Of a stretch of DNA of 64,000 bases, positions 37,531 through 52,100 are shown one piece after another (position 1 is the stretch's first letter; every line of letters begins with the position of its first letter). A model generated the notes under the pieces. The model searched no databases. It was given only the letters and a program-made list of their open reading frames with translations, and was not told where the DNA came from. The translations under genes were made by a program, and so were the position numbers. Source of the stretch: Himantopus leucocephalus (lineage: Eukaryota > Chordata > Aves > Charadriiformes > Recurvirostridae); the NCBI GenBank assembly GCA_003993805.1, contig RSEF01000017.1, positions 6,326,502 to 6,390,501 on the forward strand. The letters are read 5' to 3'.

Positions 37531-39513
37531 CTATAATTAAAAATACATATATATAAAATTAAATTTAAAATCTTTAAATTAACTGGATAATCTTTGCATG
37601 CACACCCATTCTGTGGGGCTTCAGTTTTTATTTGCAGTGACTAGACACTTTTTCAGGGTTATGATTACAATCGGGTTCTGATTGCATTGTAGTAGCACTC
37701 AAAGAATTGGCCACACAGTGCTTCAGTCTCTATAACCACAATAAAGTAGCAGATTATGAACCCGAGAAGTTAATAAATTAAAGTCATGAAGTCAATACAC
37801 CCGAGTTCTGGTTCTGCTGATGCACAAGTCTCCTTCACCTGATCTAAAGGAGAGACCCTTTTACAGTAAAAATACTGGTTCTTGGACACTCAGACATGCT
37901 TTACAAACTCCACCAGTAGAAGGTGCTAATCCATATCCAAAGGTCAGTCAGCCCATTAAAGTGTGGTTTGCTGCAGATGACACGCATGGCCAGGCAAATT
38001 AGCCTGCCTTTAGCAGGATGCTTCCAAGGAAGAGAGAAATCTTCATAAAGCTGTGGGAAGCTGTACCGAGATGACAAAAGGGGGATCATTTTATGATTAT
38101 GAACTGATGCTGGGAGAAATGTGAAATTTGATTACCCCAATTAGCACAGATGCTTGCATCTCTCATTACTCTGCATCCAAATAATGACTTAATTTTAAAA
38201 TATTGATATGCTCTTCAAGTGATCGTATCTTGAATAAGAAATTTGAACATAACTCCGGTAGCACATTTGACAGTTAGTATATAGCTTTCATCGTCCTGAA
38301 GGCACTGACGACGAGCCCCTGGCCAGCAGCACACCAAGGGCTGAATGAGCGTGTGTCGTCCACTGGACACTGATACTTAAAGCTCAACATTACAATATTG
38401 CACTGTAGGACAACATCGCATGTCTTTTAAACAATGCAAGCCAGAGAGCCGACAAAACTTACTTAGCGATTTTAAGACTTTTCCAGTGCTGCAGTACTGG
38501 GATCTCTTCTATTCTAAACTCAGCCCTATTACTATACACCTTCCTGCAGCCTCTGTTACCCTACTGTGGAATGGAAGCCATTTGTTTTAGCTTTACAAGG
38601 TTGTTTCAGTGATTAAAAGTAACATACAAGTGGTACAGATGGAATTATTGCCCAAAGGACTACTAAGTTTCATTGACCTATCTGTGCCAAACTCTTTGGA
38701 AGACCCCCAGAACGTGTCCAGTTGAAAAGAAACTGCTTTTTCAGAGGTGTAACCCACTCCCTGCTGCAGGCTGTTTTTACTGCTAACTGGGAGACAGCAG
38801 GGCCTTTTGTCTCACTTTTCTTATTCCTTTTGTTTGTTCTCCTTAAGGAATTAAGGAGCATCTGCCCAAACAGAGCAGTGGCCAGATTTGCACAGACAAA
38901 CATGTGTTTTTCAAAATTCAAGTATCCCTACTGGAAGGGATCCAAATGAGCATCTCCTTCCCAGCCTCTGCCTTCTCTGGAAAGAGGATGCTCTGAAACA
39001 ATGACCTCTTCTCTAATTCTGTGTACAGCAGTTTTAACCAAGAACTCTGCAAACTGTTCTGTGTGATTACAGAAAGTCTTATAGCACTCTTCGCATGCCA
39101 TGGGAGTGCCTCCCTCCACACACCTGCCCAAAGAGGAGAGGAAAGCCCACAAGAAAACATACACAGAAGACCACACTAATAAGGCATTTTCACACACACT
39201 GAAAATGCACGTGTCCCTGCACTGTCATGCTGCCCAATTAATTCTAGCATACAGAGCTACTGTCTTCTTGTGAACCTTTAAAGGTGTGCAGAGCTAGGAC
39301 AAAAAAATCCAGACAGTATGCTTTCACAGAAAAAAACCCAAGATTGTGAAAGCATGTAACAAGGCTTAGCATCTGGGTTAAACATTTTATTATTTTCTAT
39401 GTACTTTATAAAACAAATAATATAGAGTCTATATATTTGAGCTTTTCAAATTTTTCCCCCTTTTTTAATCAAAAACATACGTAGGGTTTTAAACCAGGAT
39501 ACACACAAAAAAC

Positions 39514-39549
39514 CCAGAAGTGATACTGAATCCAGAAGTGATACCGAAT
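39514..39549. repeat. 18-bp tandem duplication
   Basis: CCAGAAGTGATACTGAAT (39514-39531) is followed directly by CCAGAAGTGATACCGAAT (39532-39549), one mismatch in 18. Confidence 0.9.
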
Positions 39550-42074
39550 CGAGTCAATATGACTCTCGCATGTTGAAGTTCGGCATGCAATCATGCAGTG
39601 TCATGACCAGAACACTGGTGCTTCCCAGGTTCAAGCTCGTGAAGTAATAACACCTTCAGAGCTAACAGTGATTAAAGAGGGAACTAACACATAAGAACAA
39701 AGATCAGCAGTAAAACAGCAGTTCTGGAGAGATTCTGTGCTAGCCTGTGCAAATGTCTCCAATTCACATCTCTATTTGCCTTTCACACTGCATCATTTTT
39801 TTCTGCCTTTCCAGCTTGTTTCTCTGCTCCCTTATTTCCACTTCTTTGACATCTTGCTCTTTCTCTCACATTTATCATCCACCAGAGGCTCCCAATTCTC
39901 AGATTATCCTGGTGTCTTAAGCACTTTTTTTCCAATACGTGTTCCTCAAGGCTATCTATCCACTGTCGCATTAGGTGAGGCTTTTGACACACTTTTTGAC
40001 ATTCAGGGTATGTGTGCTGTAAGGTAACTAGTGACATGGGAAGGAGGACAACAAAACACCACTTCAGCCCTCAGAGCACAGCGTCCAGCATGTCAACATC
40101 CAATGGAACTTCAAAACAAAATGCAGGAACAAGTGAACGCTCTACCATAGTTTCTGCATCCCTTCCTTCCCAGTCTATTTTAATGACTCAACAATTATAA
40201 TGTAAAACAATTAAGAAAACAATCATGTCAAATCTGAACTGGACTGTCAAACCAGGACTGACTGTAAATGGTACAAGCAGGACTTGAACAGTGCAGGCAC
40301 AGTGTATAAGGAATGTAACACCAGGGAGTTTTTTCCACTTGTGTAACCAGACAAATTTGATGTATCCTGCAAGTATGTAGATCTAACTTAACACTTTTAA
40401 AACAAAATATTACGTATGTCTGCAGAATTATAAAGAGGAAGGAAAGAAACATTTTTAAATAGGAGACAATTAAACTTCAACAGGTGACCAGGCTGAGATG
40501 TAGATAGTCAGACAGGCAGAATAGCCAGCCTGGGAGCCCAGAGACCAAGCAGAAAACACAAGTTTCACAAACAAAAACAAAGTTCAGCAGCTTTACTTAC
40601 ACTATAAATAAAACTGAGTTAAATCCACAGAAGTATCTTGTGTTAACTTGTCCCTTTTTAACAGTAGGTCTGCACGTTATGACATGCAGTGATACGGTGC
40701 AGCCCTTTTACACCAAACGGATGTGACACACGACAGGTTTGCACCAGGCTTGAGGAGACTTACTAAAAGCAGATGCATGGGTTTTTTTAATTTTTTTTCA
40801 TGTCCAGCACTGTTTTATCTCAACATTTGACAAGTCTACATTTTTGTTTTTTCTTTTATACCTCTAACTTCTTAGACGACTCATAACAGCATTGTGTTTA
40901 AGAGCTCCTCAGGGATGAATGTATTTGTCCTCAAATCATACCCGTGGGTGGGAGAGACAAATGCAGCTATGTATCGAGAATTAAAATACAGAGAAAAGAA
41001 ACAAGTTGACCAAGTTTGTTTTGGAAATCTAGGACAGAATAAGAAATAAAACTCATGAGTTCAGAGTTTCTAGATAGCCAGAGGCAAAACTATCTCCCAC
41101 TTTCCTTAAATGTTTGTGTGTGTGTTTATTTTCGTAATTACACTCTTTACACCTGAAATTTATCATGCTAAGAAACTGAGTCTAGTGTGATTCTTCATAA
41201 GACAGGCCTGCTCACAGCGATACTCTGCTGGGGTTTCCCACTCCAGTCATACTCTCTTTCTTCCAGCTCAGTTGGCCTCTGTAATTCAATCTCTTCTCAT
41301 CTCCATAGGATATGAGCAATTTGTTCCTGCACAAGTCATTTTCTATTTCCTGCTTGTCTATAGCAGAAACCCTGGGGAATCCTTGTGGCATTCCCCTGAG
41401 AAAGCACATAACCATAAAGGCAGGGTTTTATCAGCTACCAGCTCCTCGTAAATAACAGGCCATTGTGCAGCTAAAATCCATTCTAACACAAGCATCCAAA
41501 ATTCTGGGTGATTTTTTTTTTTTAATAGACATTGTGCTTTAGATATATACAGATCAACTAGAACCTCAGATCTCAATCTCTATAAATATTGCTTAGATGG
41601 AAAGAGTTCTAATATGTATTATAGTCATGCAAAAAGAAAGGTATGGATTTATTGGAGGTGTTAGGAAGGATTAGTCCTGCACTCCCCTCCCCAGTTAGCT
41701 CTACCACCTCCAGTTTATCACCCTGGACACCAGTGGCTGCCAACAATATTGCACCACAGCCTCTCTGCAGCAGCAGGACTGTCTGCATGTTGTACTCCCT
41801 TCTAACCGCTGTTCATCTCTCATTTTTTCTACCCTACTGGGTAAAGCACGGTAAGAGCTACTTGTTGTGGGAGGGTTCTTGGCATCCATTCCCCCCTCCC
41901 CATTTACAATGGATCTGACCTCAAGGAATAAAATTTCTGGGCCTGGTTCACATACACTCATCTCTCTACCTACAACCTGATTGTTGAACCAGACACATAG
42001 AACATACATAGCAGGAATTTCCAGTAATTTAACTACTTGAGATAAATTCACAGGATCTCTGCTCTTCTTAGGAG

Positions 42075-42294
42075 ATGCATCACAAGAACACTGGCAAGAT
42101 TAGGAAAGATGTGGACCTGTTAGAGCGGGTCCAGAGGAGGGCCACGAAGANNNNNNNNNNNNNNNNNNNNNNNNNNNNNNNNNNNNNNNNNNNNNNNNNN
42201 NNNNNNNNNNNNNNNNNNNNNNNNNNNNNNNNNNNNNNNNNNNNNNNNNNAGGTCCCTTCCAACCTAAACCATTCTATGATTCTAAGATTCTAA
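42075..42294 (+). mobile_element. CR1 LINE fragment interrupted by an assembly gap
   Basis: Left of the gap the sequence carries the CR1 landmarks GTGGACCTGTTAGAGCGGGT and CCAGAGGAGGGCCACGAAGA. Right of the gap it resumes at AGGTCCCTTCCAACCTAAAC and ends with ATTCTATGATTCTAAGATTC, the typical avian CR1 3' tail. In full-length consensus copies several hundred bases separate these landmarks, so the 100-N gap hides most of the element. It is in the plus orientation, antisense to FNBP1. The left boundary is approximate. Confidence 0.92.
42151..42250. other. assembly gap (100 N) inside a CR1 copy
   Basis: Exactly 100 Ns, with CR1 sequence on both sides in the same orientation. The break is most simply explained by failure to assemble through an interspersed repeat. 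Confidence 0.98.
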
Positions 42295-42803
42295 AAACAT
42301 CAAAATTCAAATCTCAGGCTGCGACCTGGCTAACTACATAGATGAAATTTCCAAGGGCTGAGACTGACTTTCTGACCTGCAGTTTCTCTAACACATATTC
42401 ACAGAGTCTGTACTATGAAAAGAAACCCTAAACTTTGCCCTACAACAAGTGATCATTATTCTGCTGAATTCTTAAACCCTTCAGCATTTACACGCAGCAG
42501 TCCTAATTTCATGGAAAACATTACAATGCTATCCTCAAAGCCTGAGCCATTAATCATGCATAAATCGTGAGTAAGCCCTAGTATGCTATTCAGTCACCTA
42601 AATAACCTTTCTTTTTGCAAAGCATATGATTTTTAGCAGAGATAATAAAACAGTATCTTAAATTAACTTTAGCTTTCCATTCTCTAAATTAAAGCTATTC
42701 TCTGAAAGCCATCATTATAAACCAAATAAATTACCACTACTGACAGATGATTACAGGCTCTGAACAGATGCAACTCAAGTCCAGAACTTTACATATCAAC
42801 TTA

Positions 42804-42968
<165 letters not shown>

Positions 42969-44690
42969 CTAAAAATAATTTCCAAAGTGCGTATCGCCAT
43001 AAAGAAAGTGTTATTAATATTTTCCATTACCACAGTTAGACATTTTTGTAGAGACACAGGTTTTTAAGTCAACAGAAATATGTCTCTTAACATGAGGGAG
43101 ATTTGGTACCATTCTTCATTCCTCATTTCTGCGTCAGTTTCATTTCAGAAATCCTGGCAATTCTACTGAATACAATTTTCTAATATAAAGACATACTTAG
43201 ACAAAGAATAAGAAATCAATACTCTTGCCAGTACTTTATGTTACTCTAAAGAGTTAATAGAAGTTCCATGAATTTGAGGTCTACTCCTAATTAATAATTC
43301 TGATTTTAGTCCGGAAAATATAGATTTATAGTCAAGCTCTGTCAGTGTTACAAATTTAAAATATCATTTAGAACAGTTAACGATCTTTTTACAGAACCGA
43401 ATTTATTTCCCCATAGCGTCTTTTGTTCTAAAACAGAAGACGTGCTATCAAATCATGCCACAAAATATGACATTAGCTATGTTTGCAGTAAGTTTTCTTG
43501 TCTACCTCCATTTATATATAGATGTGACTTTGTTCTTCAAATATTGTTGTCCTCAAAAACAGTCACACATGTTTTCAATAAAATCTTTTTCAATCAAGAA
43601 CATTCCACAAGTCAGTTTGGGATTTGCAAATGCCAAGAGAAATTAAGCAACTCTAAATCCAAATTAATTATCCAAGCCGGCTTATTACTATCTGCAGACT
43701 TAACCTAAAATTACCTTATATTTTAAAATTCGGTTACTTCAACAACCCTCAAATTCCAAATCATCCATTCCACACAGCATTTAAGAACTGAATGCTTCTA
43801 CAGGACTTGAAAAATACTTTTTAAAACTGTGATACACTGAATAATTATCCTGACAGAAACACAGCGTAAACAAGGTCTTTAATATCAGCCTGACTTATTT
43901 GGCATCAGGTTCCATTATGGTTTACATGGAAAATAGAGAATACGTTTGTACATCTGCAGTACAAAGGGCAGATTTACAACATTTTCCAAAAAATTGTACA
44001 CAGCAATAGATTTGGGTCAGATGCTTAGCTGCCACAATTAAAGCTTCTGACAGAAGCGATGCTTTTTTCTATCTGCCAAAGATTTGGTCTTGCGACTTTC
44101 CGTTTGGAGAGCTACCATCGAATGTTATCAAAGCAATACAAACCCACTTCCTTAGATGCACAGAGTAGAAAAACAACAGAAAACTACTACAAAGCCTAGT
44201 TTATGAATATGTTGCTTTTAAGCAAATACCACTTTCTGCTTTATAGCGTATCTGGCTCTGACAGTAAATTAGATCGATATCAGGCGAGATTCCTCCAGCA
44301 CTGAACAAAAGAGTCATGTACACAGAAGCTACTACTCACTAACAAAAATGTTTTAATTGTATTTTGAAGGGAAGAAATAGGAATCAAGTTAGAGGTGGAA
44401 AATTTGGAAAACTCTAGCAAGAAGCTAGTTAAGACAGCAGGTAACAATCATGGAATAGGACACATGGGGTTTGTGTATCTGCGTGTTTGCTCTGGTTTAG
44501 CATAAGGTACTATTTTAAACCCCTTCAGCCAAACCAGACTAGGCTTCAGTTGAAATGATATCACTATTAGTCAATTAAAGAGGCACTGGGGGGAGAACAG
44601 CAAAAGGGCAATAGTATAAAGTTACAAAAACAGTAAAGAACTTCTAAGCCTTGTGCTCCAGGAACTAAGAAAAAGTGGTTAAGGGCAAGT

Positions 44691-44716
44691 GAAAAAAAGA
44701 AAAAAAAAAAAAAAAA
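44691..44716. repeat. A-run
   Basis: Nearly pure A tract broken by single Gs. It could be an old retroposon tail, but no body is recognisable next to it. Confidence 0.85.
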
Positions 44717-47700
44717 CTCAAACTACACAGAATAAAAGCCTGACTTCCAGCAATATAAATCACCCTTAAACCAATGTAACATCATTAACTCAAAAAGAGG
44801 ATGTATGAATTCTGCAGAAAGGGAAGACGTGGACTAAACTAGTACATATTTGCATATAGACAAATCATTATTTCAGACAATTTCTCAGCTGGGGAGATTA
44901 CAAAGACGACATGGGTAACATCACGGACCTCTCCTCCTCCCAGAGGGCTCAGATCAGGAAGGAACCTGGTGTGCTGTCTGGAGTGTACGATGCCAGCACA
45001 ACGAGGCACCTTCTGCTCGGCTTCAAATACACAACCTCTACAACTCTCAGGTTATGCTGGCGTCAAGGAAGTAGTGCAAACATGACCTTTTTAAGGTTTC
45101 CGATAAAGAGGCCTTATAGCTATCCCACACCTTACTCTTCCACAATTTACATTATTTAACATAAACACATGCATATAAAATAAATACCCTAAGAGGCAGC
45201 CCATTTCTCACAAGTTTACATGCATTCACACACACTCCCCACTTTGAGAAGGGAAATCTCAGAGAGGGAAATCCACTCCCTAATCCCTGTAAGCAAATTA
45301 AACCACCTTTATCAGATATACCATACTAGTAACAAGAAACCAACTTAGTATTCTACTGCAGCCCTGTTCAAAGAGGAAAGGTCATAGTTTCCCGTAAGAA
45401 AGAATGCCTTTCAAGGAGATCCTGCCCCTTCAAGATTCAGACTGCTGACTGCACAGAAAGATAGAGCAGGTTCACCCTGGAAAGGCAATCTTGGTGGTGG
45501 GCTGTCCAAACCTCTTCCACCACCATCCCAACTCAATGCTCAGAGCATCATTTAGACCAGAGTATGAATAAAAACCTGAAAATGGCTCCAGGGAGCTGCC
45601 TCCATGTGGTCTGTTATCCCATAGATGGATCTGCTGGAATGTTTCAGCGGCCTCACTATGTCAAGTTTGGCAAAATAAAACTCCATGATGTGCAGTGCAA
45701 AGGCGAATACACCACGGCGCAGCTGTCAGACCAACTGTGTGAAGATGCTAACTTTCTATTTATAAAGCGAACAGAGACACTTGTCCTGCGCCGAGCTGTA
45801 ACCAGAAGAACCTCAACCAGATAAACTACAAGCACTGACCTATCAAGCAGCAAGGCAAGGTGGAATTTAGCTTTCTGCAGACTTTGCAGAAGAGATGAGT
45901 TTCTGTCCTTTTCCAGGCATGGAACAGTTTTGGCCCAAGTGCCATTTCACTAAGCAGCCAACGCCCCACAACGATGTTGCACTAGGGTCACGTATTCCAT
46001 TATCCGTTCTCTTTTCTGTGTTCCTTAAGGATAAAAAACATTGGCAAAATTGGCAACACCATCACTTGCTGAGCATGAGATTGAAAAGGAAAGGCAGTGC
46101 AGCCAGAGAGACCCAACACAGATAGTCCTCCTTGTTTCACTTGTTTCTGCTCAGCGAGCTGAAGGTCAGCAAAGGCTCTGTGTTAAAGCTAATGAATCAC
46201 AGGGATGAGAGAGTACACAGAACGCTTTGATCATGAAGCATAACCTTTAATTCATGGAAACCCAGGTCGGGGGATACATGCAATCAATGCAAAACCAAAA
46301 CTTCTAAAAAGGAGATTTTTTGAGAGTAGTTAACAACAATGTCATGCCTTCAAACAATCAATATTGGAAAGATGTATTTTTAAAATTGATTTAGCATTTC
46401 CAAAGTTCATTACAAAAATGCATTAACACATGGAATCTGAAGAGTTAAAAAAGTCTCAGCTACTCTGTAGCAAATTTGGTCTATCATCCTTAGTATCTAG
46501 TATCTTTAACAATGAGATTTTCACCTTCTCCATAATAGACTGCCTCCTACAAAAGATTTCCCAGAAGCAGACTGTAGAAAAGCAAGTTCTTCAGAAGGTT
46601 CCCAAACTCCAGTACCATGTTTCAGTTTTCACTGAACTCCAGAAAAATGCCATAGCTTTAAGAAAGCTCTTCATAGTAATTAATCCCAGCAAAAAAAGAT
46701 CTCATGAAAAGGGAAATGTCATCAGTAAATTAGCTAGTCCTTTGGGTAACTTAAGCACTTGTAGCACTGGGTGTAAGAAGCTTCTTGTACTTGTTATAAA
46801 ACTCAACAAGGATTTTCAAACACAGAGATCAATAAAGGTATCAGTGTCCAACTGAAGCCAGGAAGAAGCTGGTGGCTGGGGAAGCATCCACCTTACAAAA
46901 AGAAGCAAGAGTGCAGCTTGTGAGGATTTATCTGCCTCGGCTCTGAAGAGCCTTGGATCTACAACCAGGATCAGTCTAATGAGCGCTGCACATGGCTTCG
47001 ACACACAGTGCACCATATCCCTGCCAGTGATGGACACAGGTTTAGCAGGTAAAGCGTGCCCTACAGCTGTGCAGGTTTCGTCATCAGCTGGAAGATGGCT
47101 CAGGTACCTCCATGAGCTGCTGTTTCAGCTGTCAGTTTCAATATACACACTCTCCTCTGTTCCTTTTTGCAGCCTACTCACCCTTCCAGTTAGGGATAAC
47201 GTTAGAAAACAATAAATTCCACAAGGCCTTAGCATTCTTCAACAAAAGCAAGAAAACAAGACAAGAAGCATGACACTGTTCAGTGAGAATGCTCCCACCA
47301 GACCACAGGGAGGGGAGGAAACAAAAGGTTGCACCTGTTTTCTCTGAAAAAGAAACACCAAAACATTTTCTAGAAGCATTCACTACTTTCCTGACTGAGG
47401 AACTGGTTTACATATAAGACGACTCTTGAGCAAAATAGTGCACTGAGTCGTGTATCTCAGCAGGCTCCGACCACAGCCTTCACCTAACTGTCTATGTACT
47501 TTGGCCTTCCAACCTCTCATGTTCTGCCATTTTCAAGTCCCTAATCTTATTGTGGCATCAACAGCTTATTAAAAAGAATAGACTTTTGATTGACAATCAG
47601 GATGTGCACATAATTAAAATACTCATAGGGCTGTAACATATTCTGCTTCATCAGATTGCAGCGGCTTCCCAATGACAGTAACACGTGCCAGTACAAACAC

Positions 47701-49162
47701 TTCACGTCTTTCCCAAGTGATGGAGGAGTTTGAATACATGAGCTGACCGAGCTGACTTCACGTGGGTGGGAAAGCAGAGCCTCTGCTGCAAGCCGCTTGA
47801 AACAAACAGCGTCTTCGTATTTTCCAGAGCTTAACACATTCTTGAGCATGCACACAAAAGTTAAAGCTCAGAAGAGGAAAGAAGAACTTTATTAACGTCA
47901 TTAACCTGAATGGGAATTGGACATCCAAGTACCCAGAACGCTCTGAAAATTGTATCCCTAAGGCATAGTGTGTTTCTAACTCTGTTTCTATTTCCATTAA
48001 TTCTCTCCCAGTATTTTTACCGCTGCCCAAATAACCTCACATTCATGCATTCTTTCTGAAACTCAGCTGCATGCTTGTTACACTTACAATGCTTAAAATG
48101 GAAATAGTGCTGCCTATTTGCTTTTCCTCATTTTAACAGCTACTTTAAGCTGTCAAATCCTCTCACTTCTCAACAGTTCTCCTGAAGTCACATTCCTCAG
48201 CTATGCAAAGCATTTTGGGAGGAAGAAAGTTAGCTATTAAGAAAACAAATGAAAAGCTTTCTTCCCATTTCTAAGGCACATAACATGGAGTACAACCAAT
48301 TGTTGAGCAATAAAGAAAGTGTTATTCATGTGGTCTTTGAAGATTGGCTTGGTAAGATATTCCTTCCTCTTTCAAGAGTGCTTCCATCTATTGCGAACTA
48401 GTTCAACCCAAAGCTCGGTCAGATCCAACGATGGATGTGACCTTAACTTGCCACCAAGGGGCTCCAGCATTAGTATCTACTGGAATAAAGGGGGTGTCCC
48501 CACTCTTCCTGTGAGTTACAGCCTCAGGCTCTCCGCAGCCAGACAACACTCCCTCCGGTCACTGTACTCCCTGTGTCTGGTAAGCGCTTTTCACAAACAG
48601 AAAGGCTGATGATGTGGAGTCCAACTCCAACAAACAGCTAGGCCAGAAGTCCTGGGATTTCTATTTGGTTTCAAGCGTGAACAAAAAATTAGATTCTGGA
48701 AGACTTCACCAATTAATTCTGCAATTTCGATCATCGCGTCAAACCTGCTCCAATTAGACTTCGGTGGCACTGTTTACTATACCAGTAACCAGGCTGAACT
48801 GTCGCTCTTCCTGCTATTTTCACAGGTAGTAGTGCAGGAGCGCGAAATTGAGAAGAAAGCCAATACAGAGACAAGTAGTGAAGAAAGAGTATGCGGAAAA
48901 TTCAGATGCTAATAACAGAAAAACAAAGCCTTTATATTTAGCAGATTCCTCCTATAATTCTAATCCAGCAACATAATAATAAAAGACCCTCGATTCTTAA
49001 TCATTAAGAGTATTTGAAGACTTTCTACTGCCTCATTCTCCAGGGAGTTTGATTCTGTTTCCTCTCAAAATGACTTGTTTATCCAGTGTCCTAAAAACAA
49101 GTAGAAATAGGGGAAGTAAAAGCTAATTTTCACCTCTGGTTCGTACCTTATCCTCCCCCATC

Positions 49163-49166
<4 letters not shown>

Positions 49167-49193
<27 letters not shown>
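49167..49193. repeat. T-run of 27
   Basis: Longest uninterrupted homopolymer in the window. It would be poly(A) on the minus strand, but no recognisable retroposed body adjoins it. Confidence 0.95.
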
Positions 49194-49197
<4 letters not shown>

Positions 49198-52100
49198 ACT
49201 CTCACCTATTTCCATAGGCAAAAAAGAATTAAAGTGAAGATCAAGAATACATTACAGTGTTCAAATTCTAAATTACTTTTTTAGATTCCATGCTTTAACA
49301 ACTTCAAATTATAAAAATAATTAACAAGATGATGAGACCTTCAGAAGCTCGGTTAAGTCCCATACGGCCCTATAGCGCCAGCAGAATACAACAGAATTCA
49401 GATCACAGATCCTCGGAGACCTACAATAAAGCTATATGCAAATGTTAACAGTCTTCAGGCAAATTAATAATGAAAGAGAAAGCATAAAGTACAGGCTACC
49501 ACTGCAAGAGCTTTCCAGAAAACAGAGATGAGCAGAAAATACGAAAGTGCTTCAGCATCTGTTGACTCAGCCACTACTGATGAGAGAGAACTTCCCACAC
49601 AAAACTCGTCAGCTATAGTCAGTGAAATCCTCAGTTAATGACAACTAAAAAAAAAAAAATCCATGTTTATACATGTTAAGTACGTTAAGTATGAAATGGA
49701 GTACAGGACACTAACCTTTCGCTTCATGCAGCACAGACAAGGAGGACTGATAGCACCATGGAACGCGTACGGATGGCACAGAGAGTCCATCTCTTTTTGG
49801 TTTACATTCAAATGATGATGTGGCTTTACCAGCTGTTTTATGAATCTACCCTTCCATCACCCCTGTATATCCGGTTCTCATTTGCAAAACTATTTACGAT
49901 CACATGCATTTTTCACGCGGATCTCCTATTCACATGTTTAATTTCATTTTAGTCTTTGAGTATTAAATAAATTCTTCCTGACCTTTCACGTTAAACAGGT
50001 GTATTTCCACTCAAGCTGAATAATAAACACCCCAGAAAAAAAAGTCCATCTTACTTTCCCACCTCTTTTTTCCCTTTATCGCCCTCCCTTAAACTTATTT
50101 TTACTATTCTTTTATTCTTTTATCTCTTCTGATTCCCCTCAGAATGTCATCTAGTTAGAAGAAAACAGAAACAAAAATAAGATTCTTTGCTGCATCATGA
50201 GGCAACTGAGTGCATTTCAAACTTGGGGCAGGGGGGGAAAATCCCAGAAATCAAGAGTGGAAACAGACTATGTTTTATGTTGAAACATCTTCTATGTTGC
50301 TAGATGAACTCACCTCCAATTGTCCTACTTGTTCCAATAAACCTTATGAATTAAGCAGTTTCTGGTCTGTATTTTAGCCTTGAAACGCTTACTCTCTTCA
50401 GCATTTTGCTGAAGCTGTAAAGCAAAATAAGTCCTAATACTTATGCTAATTTTAATTTGGATTTTAAATAATGTTGCCCCAGTATAACAGCAAGGCCCTT
50501 TGCACAGCAAAGGGCAGCAACAGGGAGTAACCCTCTTAATTGCTCCTGAGATTAATCACCATCATCCACACCCAGAAAATCACCTTCCACAAACTCAAGA
50601 GTGACCCCTCCTGCTAATTAAGCAGAAGTGCTGTCTCACAGGCAGGTTTCGGCCATACCCTAACCCTACCTTGAAGGTAACCTGACTGAAGTCAAACAAG
50701 AAGTGCTTCTGAAAAAAAAGCCACTAAGCATATGACACAGAGGACAGCGCCTGGAGAGCAAACCGAGTATTACAGCCAGGCTGAGGCAAGGCCAGTTCTG
50801 GGAGTACAACCAGATCGTCAAGGCTCACAGGGAACAAATTAAATCGCAACATCTGACAAAAAGATCCACCTACAGTAAAGCTGCATAGGTACATCCCCCG
50901 ATAACAAAAACGCTGAGCTTGTCTTCATACCAGTGTAGCTTACGATCTCATTGTAGCGAAGGTGATGCACACCACTGGACCCTAAACACAGCAGAGGTTA
51001 CAGGGAGCAGGACACACTGCAGCACAAAGCCAACGAACGAGCCTTGGAAGCGGCGACAGGAGGGAGAGAAACTCCCTTGGCAGCAGCACAGAGCATCAGG
51101 TCACAGCACGACCCCTCCGCCTGCCTGGCAGGTCAGCGGGAGCACAGCCCGAGCACTCGCCTCGGAGACCCACTGTCACACCTGTATGGAAGCCTTGCAC
51201 AACCCGACACAGGGCTCACTGCCCTGTGTGAGTACAACCAGTGTCATCAACTGCCAAGACGGTCACACACACACGCTCTCAATGTCTAGTTCTCTCTGCT
51301 GACAGCTTAAACCATGAACTGAAACTGCTCCTTCCTGCAGCAGCCTCTGAGTCACTGCTGCCGCCCGGCCACAGCTGCAGGAGCAGGGGAGCTCCAGGAG
51401 GAGCAGGTGCTCCTTCAAGAAACCTCCTGGTCTTGGCTCCAAGGGCTGCTCTTACCACTACAGCAAACAGCCTTCCTCACCAGAGCCCAAACCTATTAGA
51501 ACCCCCAAGCCGCCCTCCTCTGCCATCCTGGTGTCAAACCAAGCCTTCTCCTCCCCCTTAGCCCGTTGTATCCTACAAAGGATGTGGTAAAGCAGAACTT
51601 GTGGTCCTTCTATAGCAACAGTGCAAGTAACAATGCTAACACAGCAGCCAGGAAGGAAGGTGTGAGAGAGGATGTGGTTGCTGGTGCTGCAGCAGCTTAA
51701 AAAGATGCTGCAAGAGGTAAGACAGCAGAGAGGAATGATTAATACTGGGGAGTGGGAAGGCAGGAGGATGTGAACAGCTCAACTGGAGCTGGACAGAGCT
51801 GATGAGCAATAGGTGATTAAAATAAACAGCAACAGAATCAAAGGATACTGGATAGTTAGGGACAATAAGACCGTCTGTCCTTTTGCAGGCAAAAGGCTAA
51901 CGGGAAGGCTGGTTTTCTTGGAACAGGGGAGATTTTGATGTGAAATTAGGTAGATTACAGGCCCTGGGTGGCACATGTGGAAGAACCCAAGTGCATCTAA
52001 TATAGAGCATTATACAGGTGCTGTTCCACTTTTATTTAAACAATTACCTGAAAAGGCCATACAGAGGCGACACAAGTCATCTGCTGTTACCAGTGGGAGA

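Noticed and set aside
39610..39640. GGTTCAAG resembling a tRNA B box
   Set aside because: The B-box consensus is incomplete, and no A box or cloverleaf arms could be placed around it.
49167..49193. T-run of 27 as the tail of a processed pseudogene
   Set aside because: The adjoining sequence shows no reading frame, transcript-like feature or target-site duplication.
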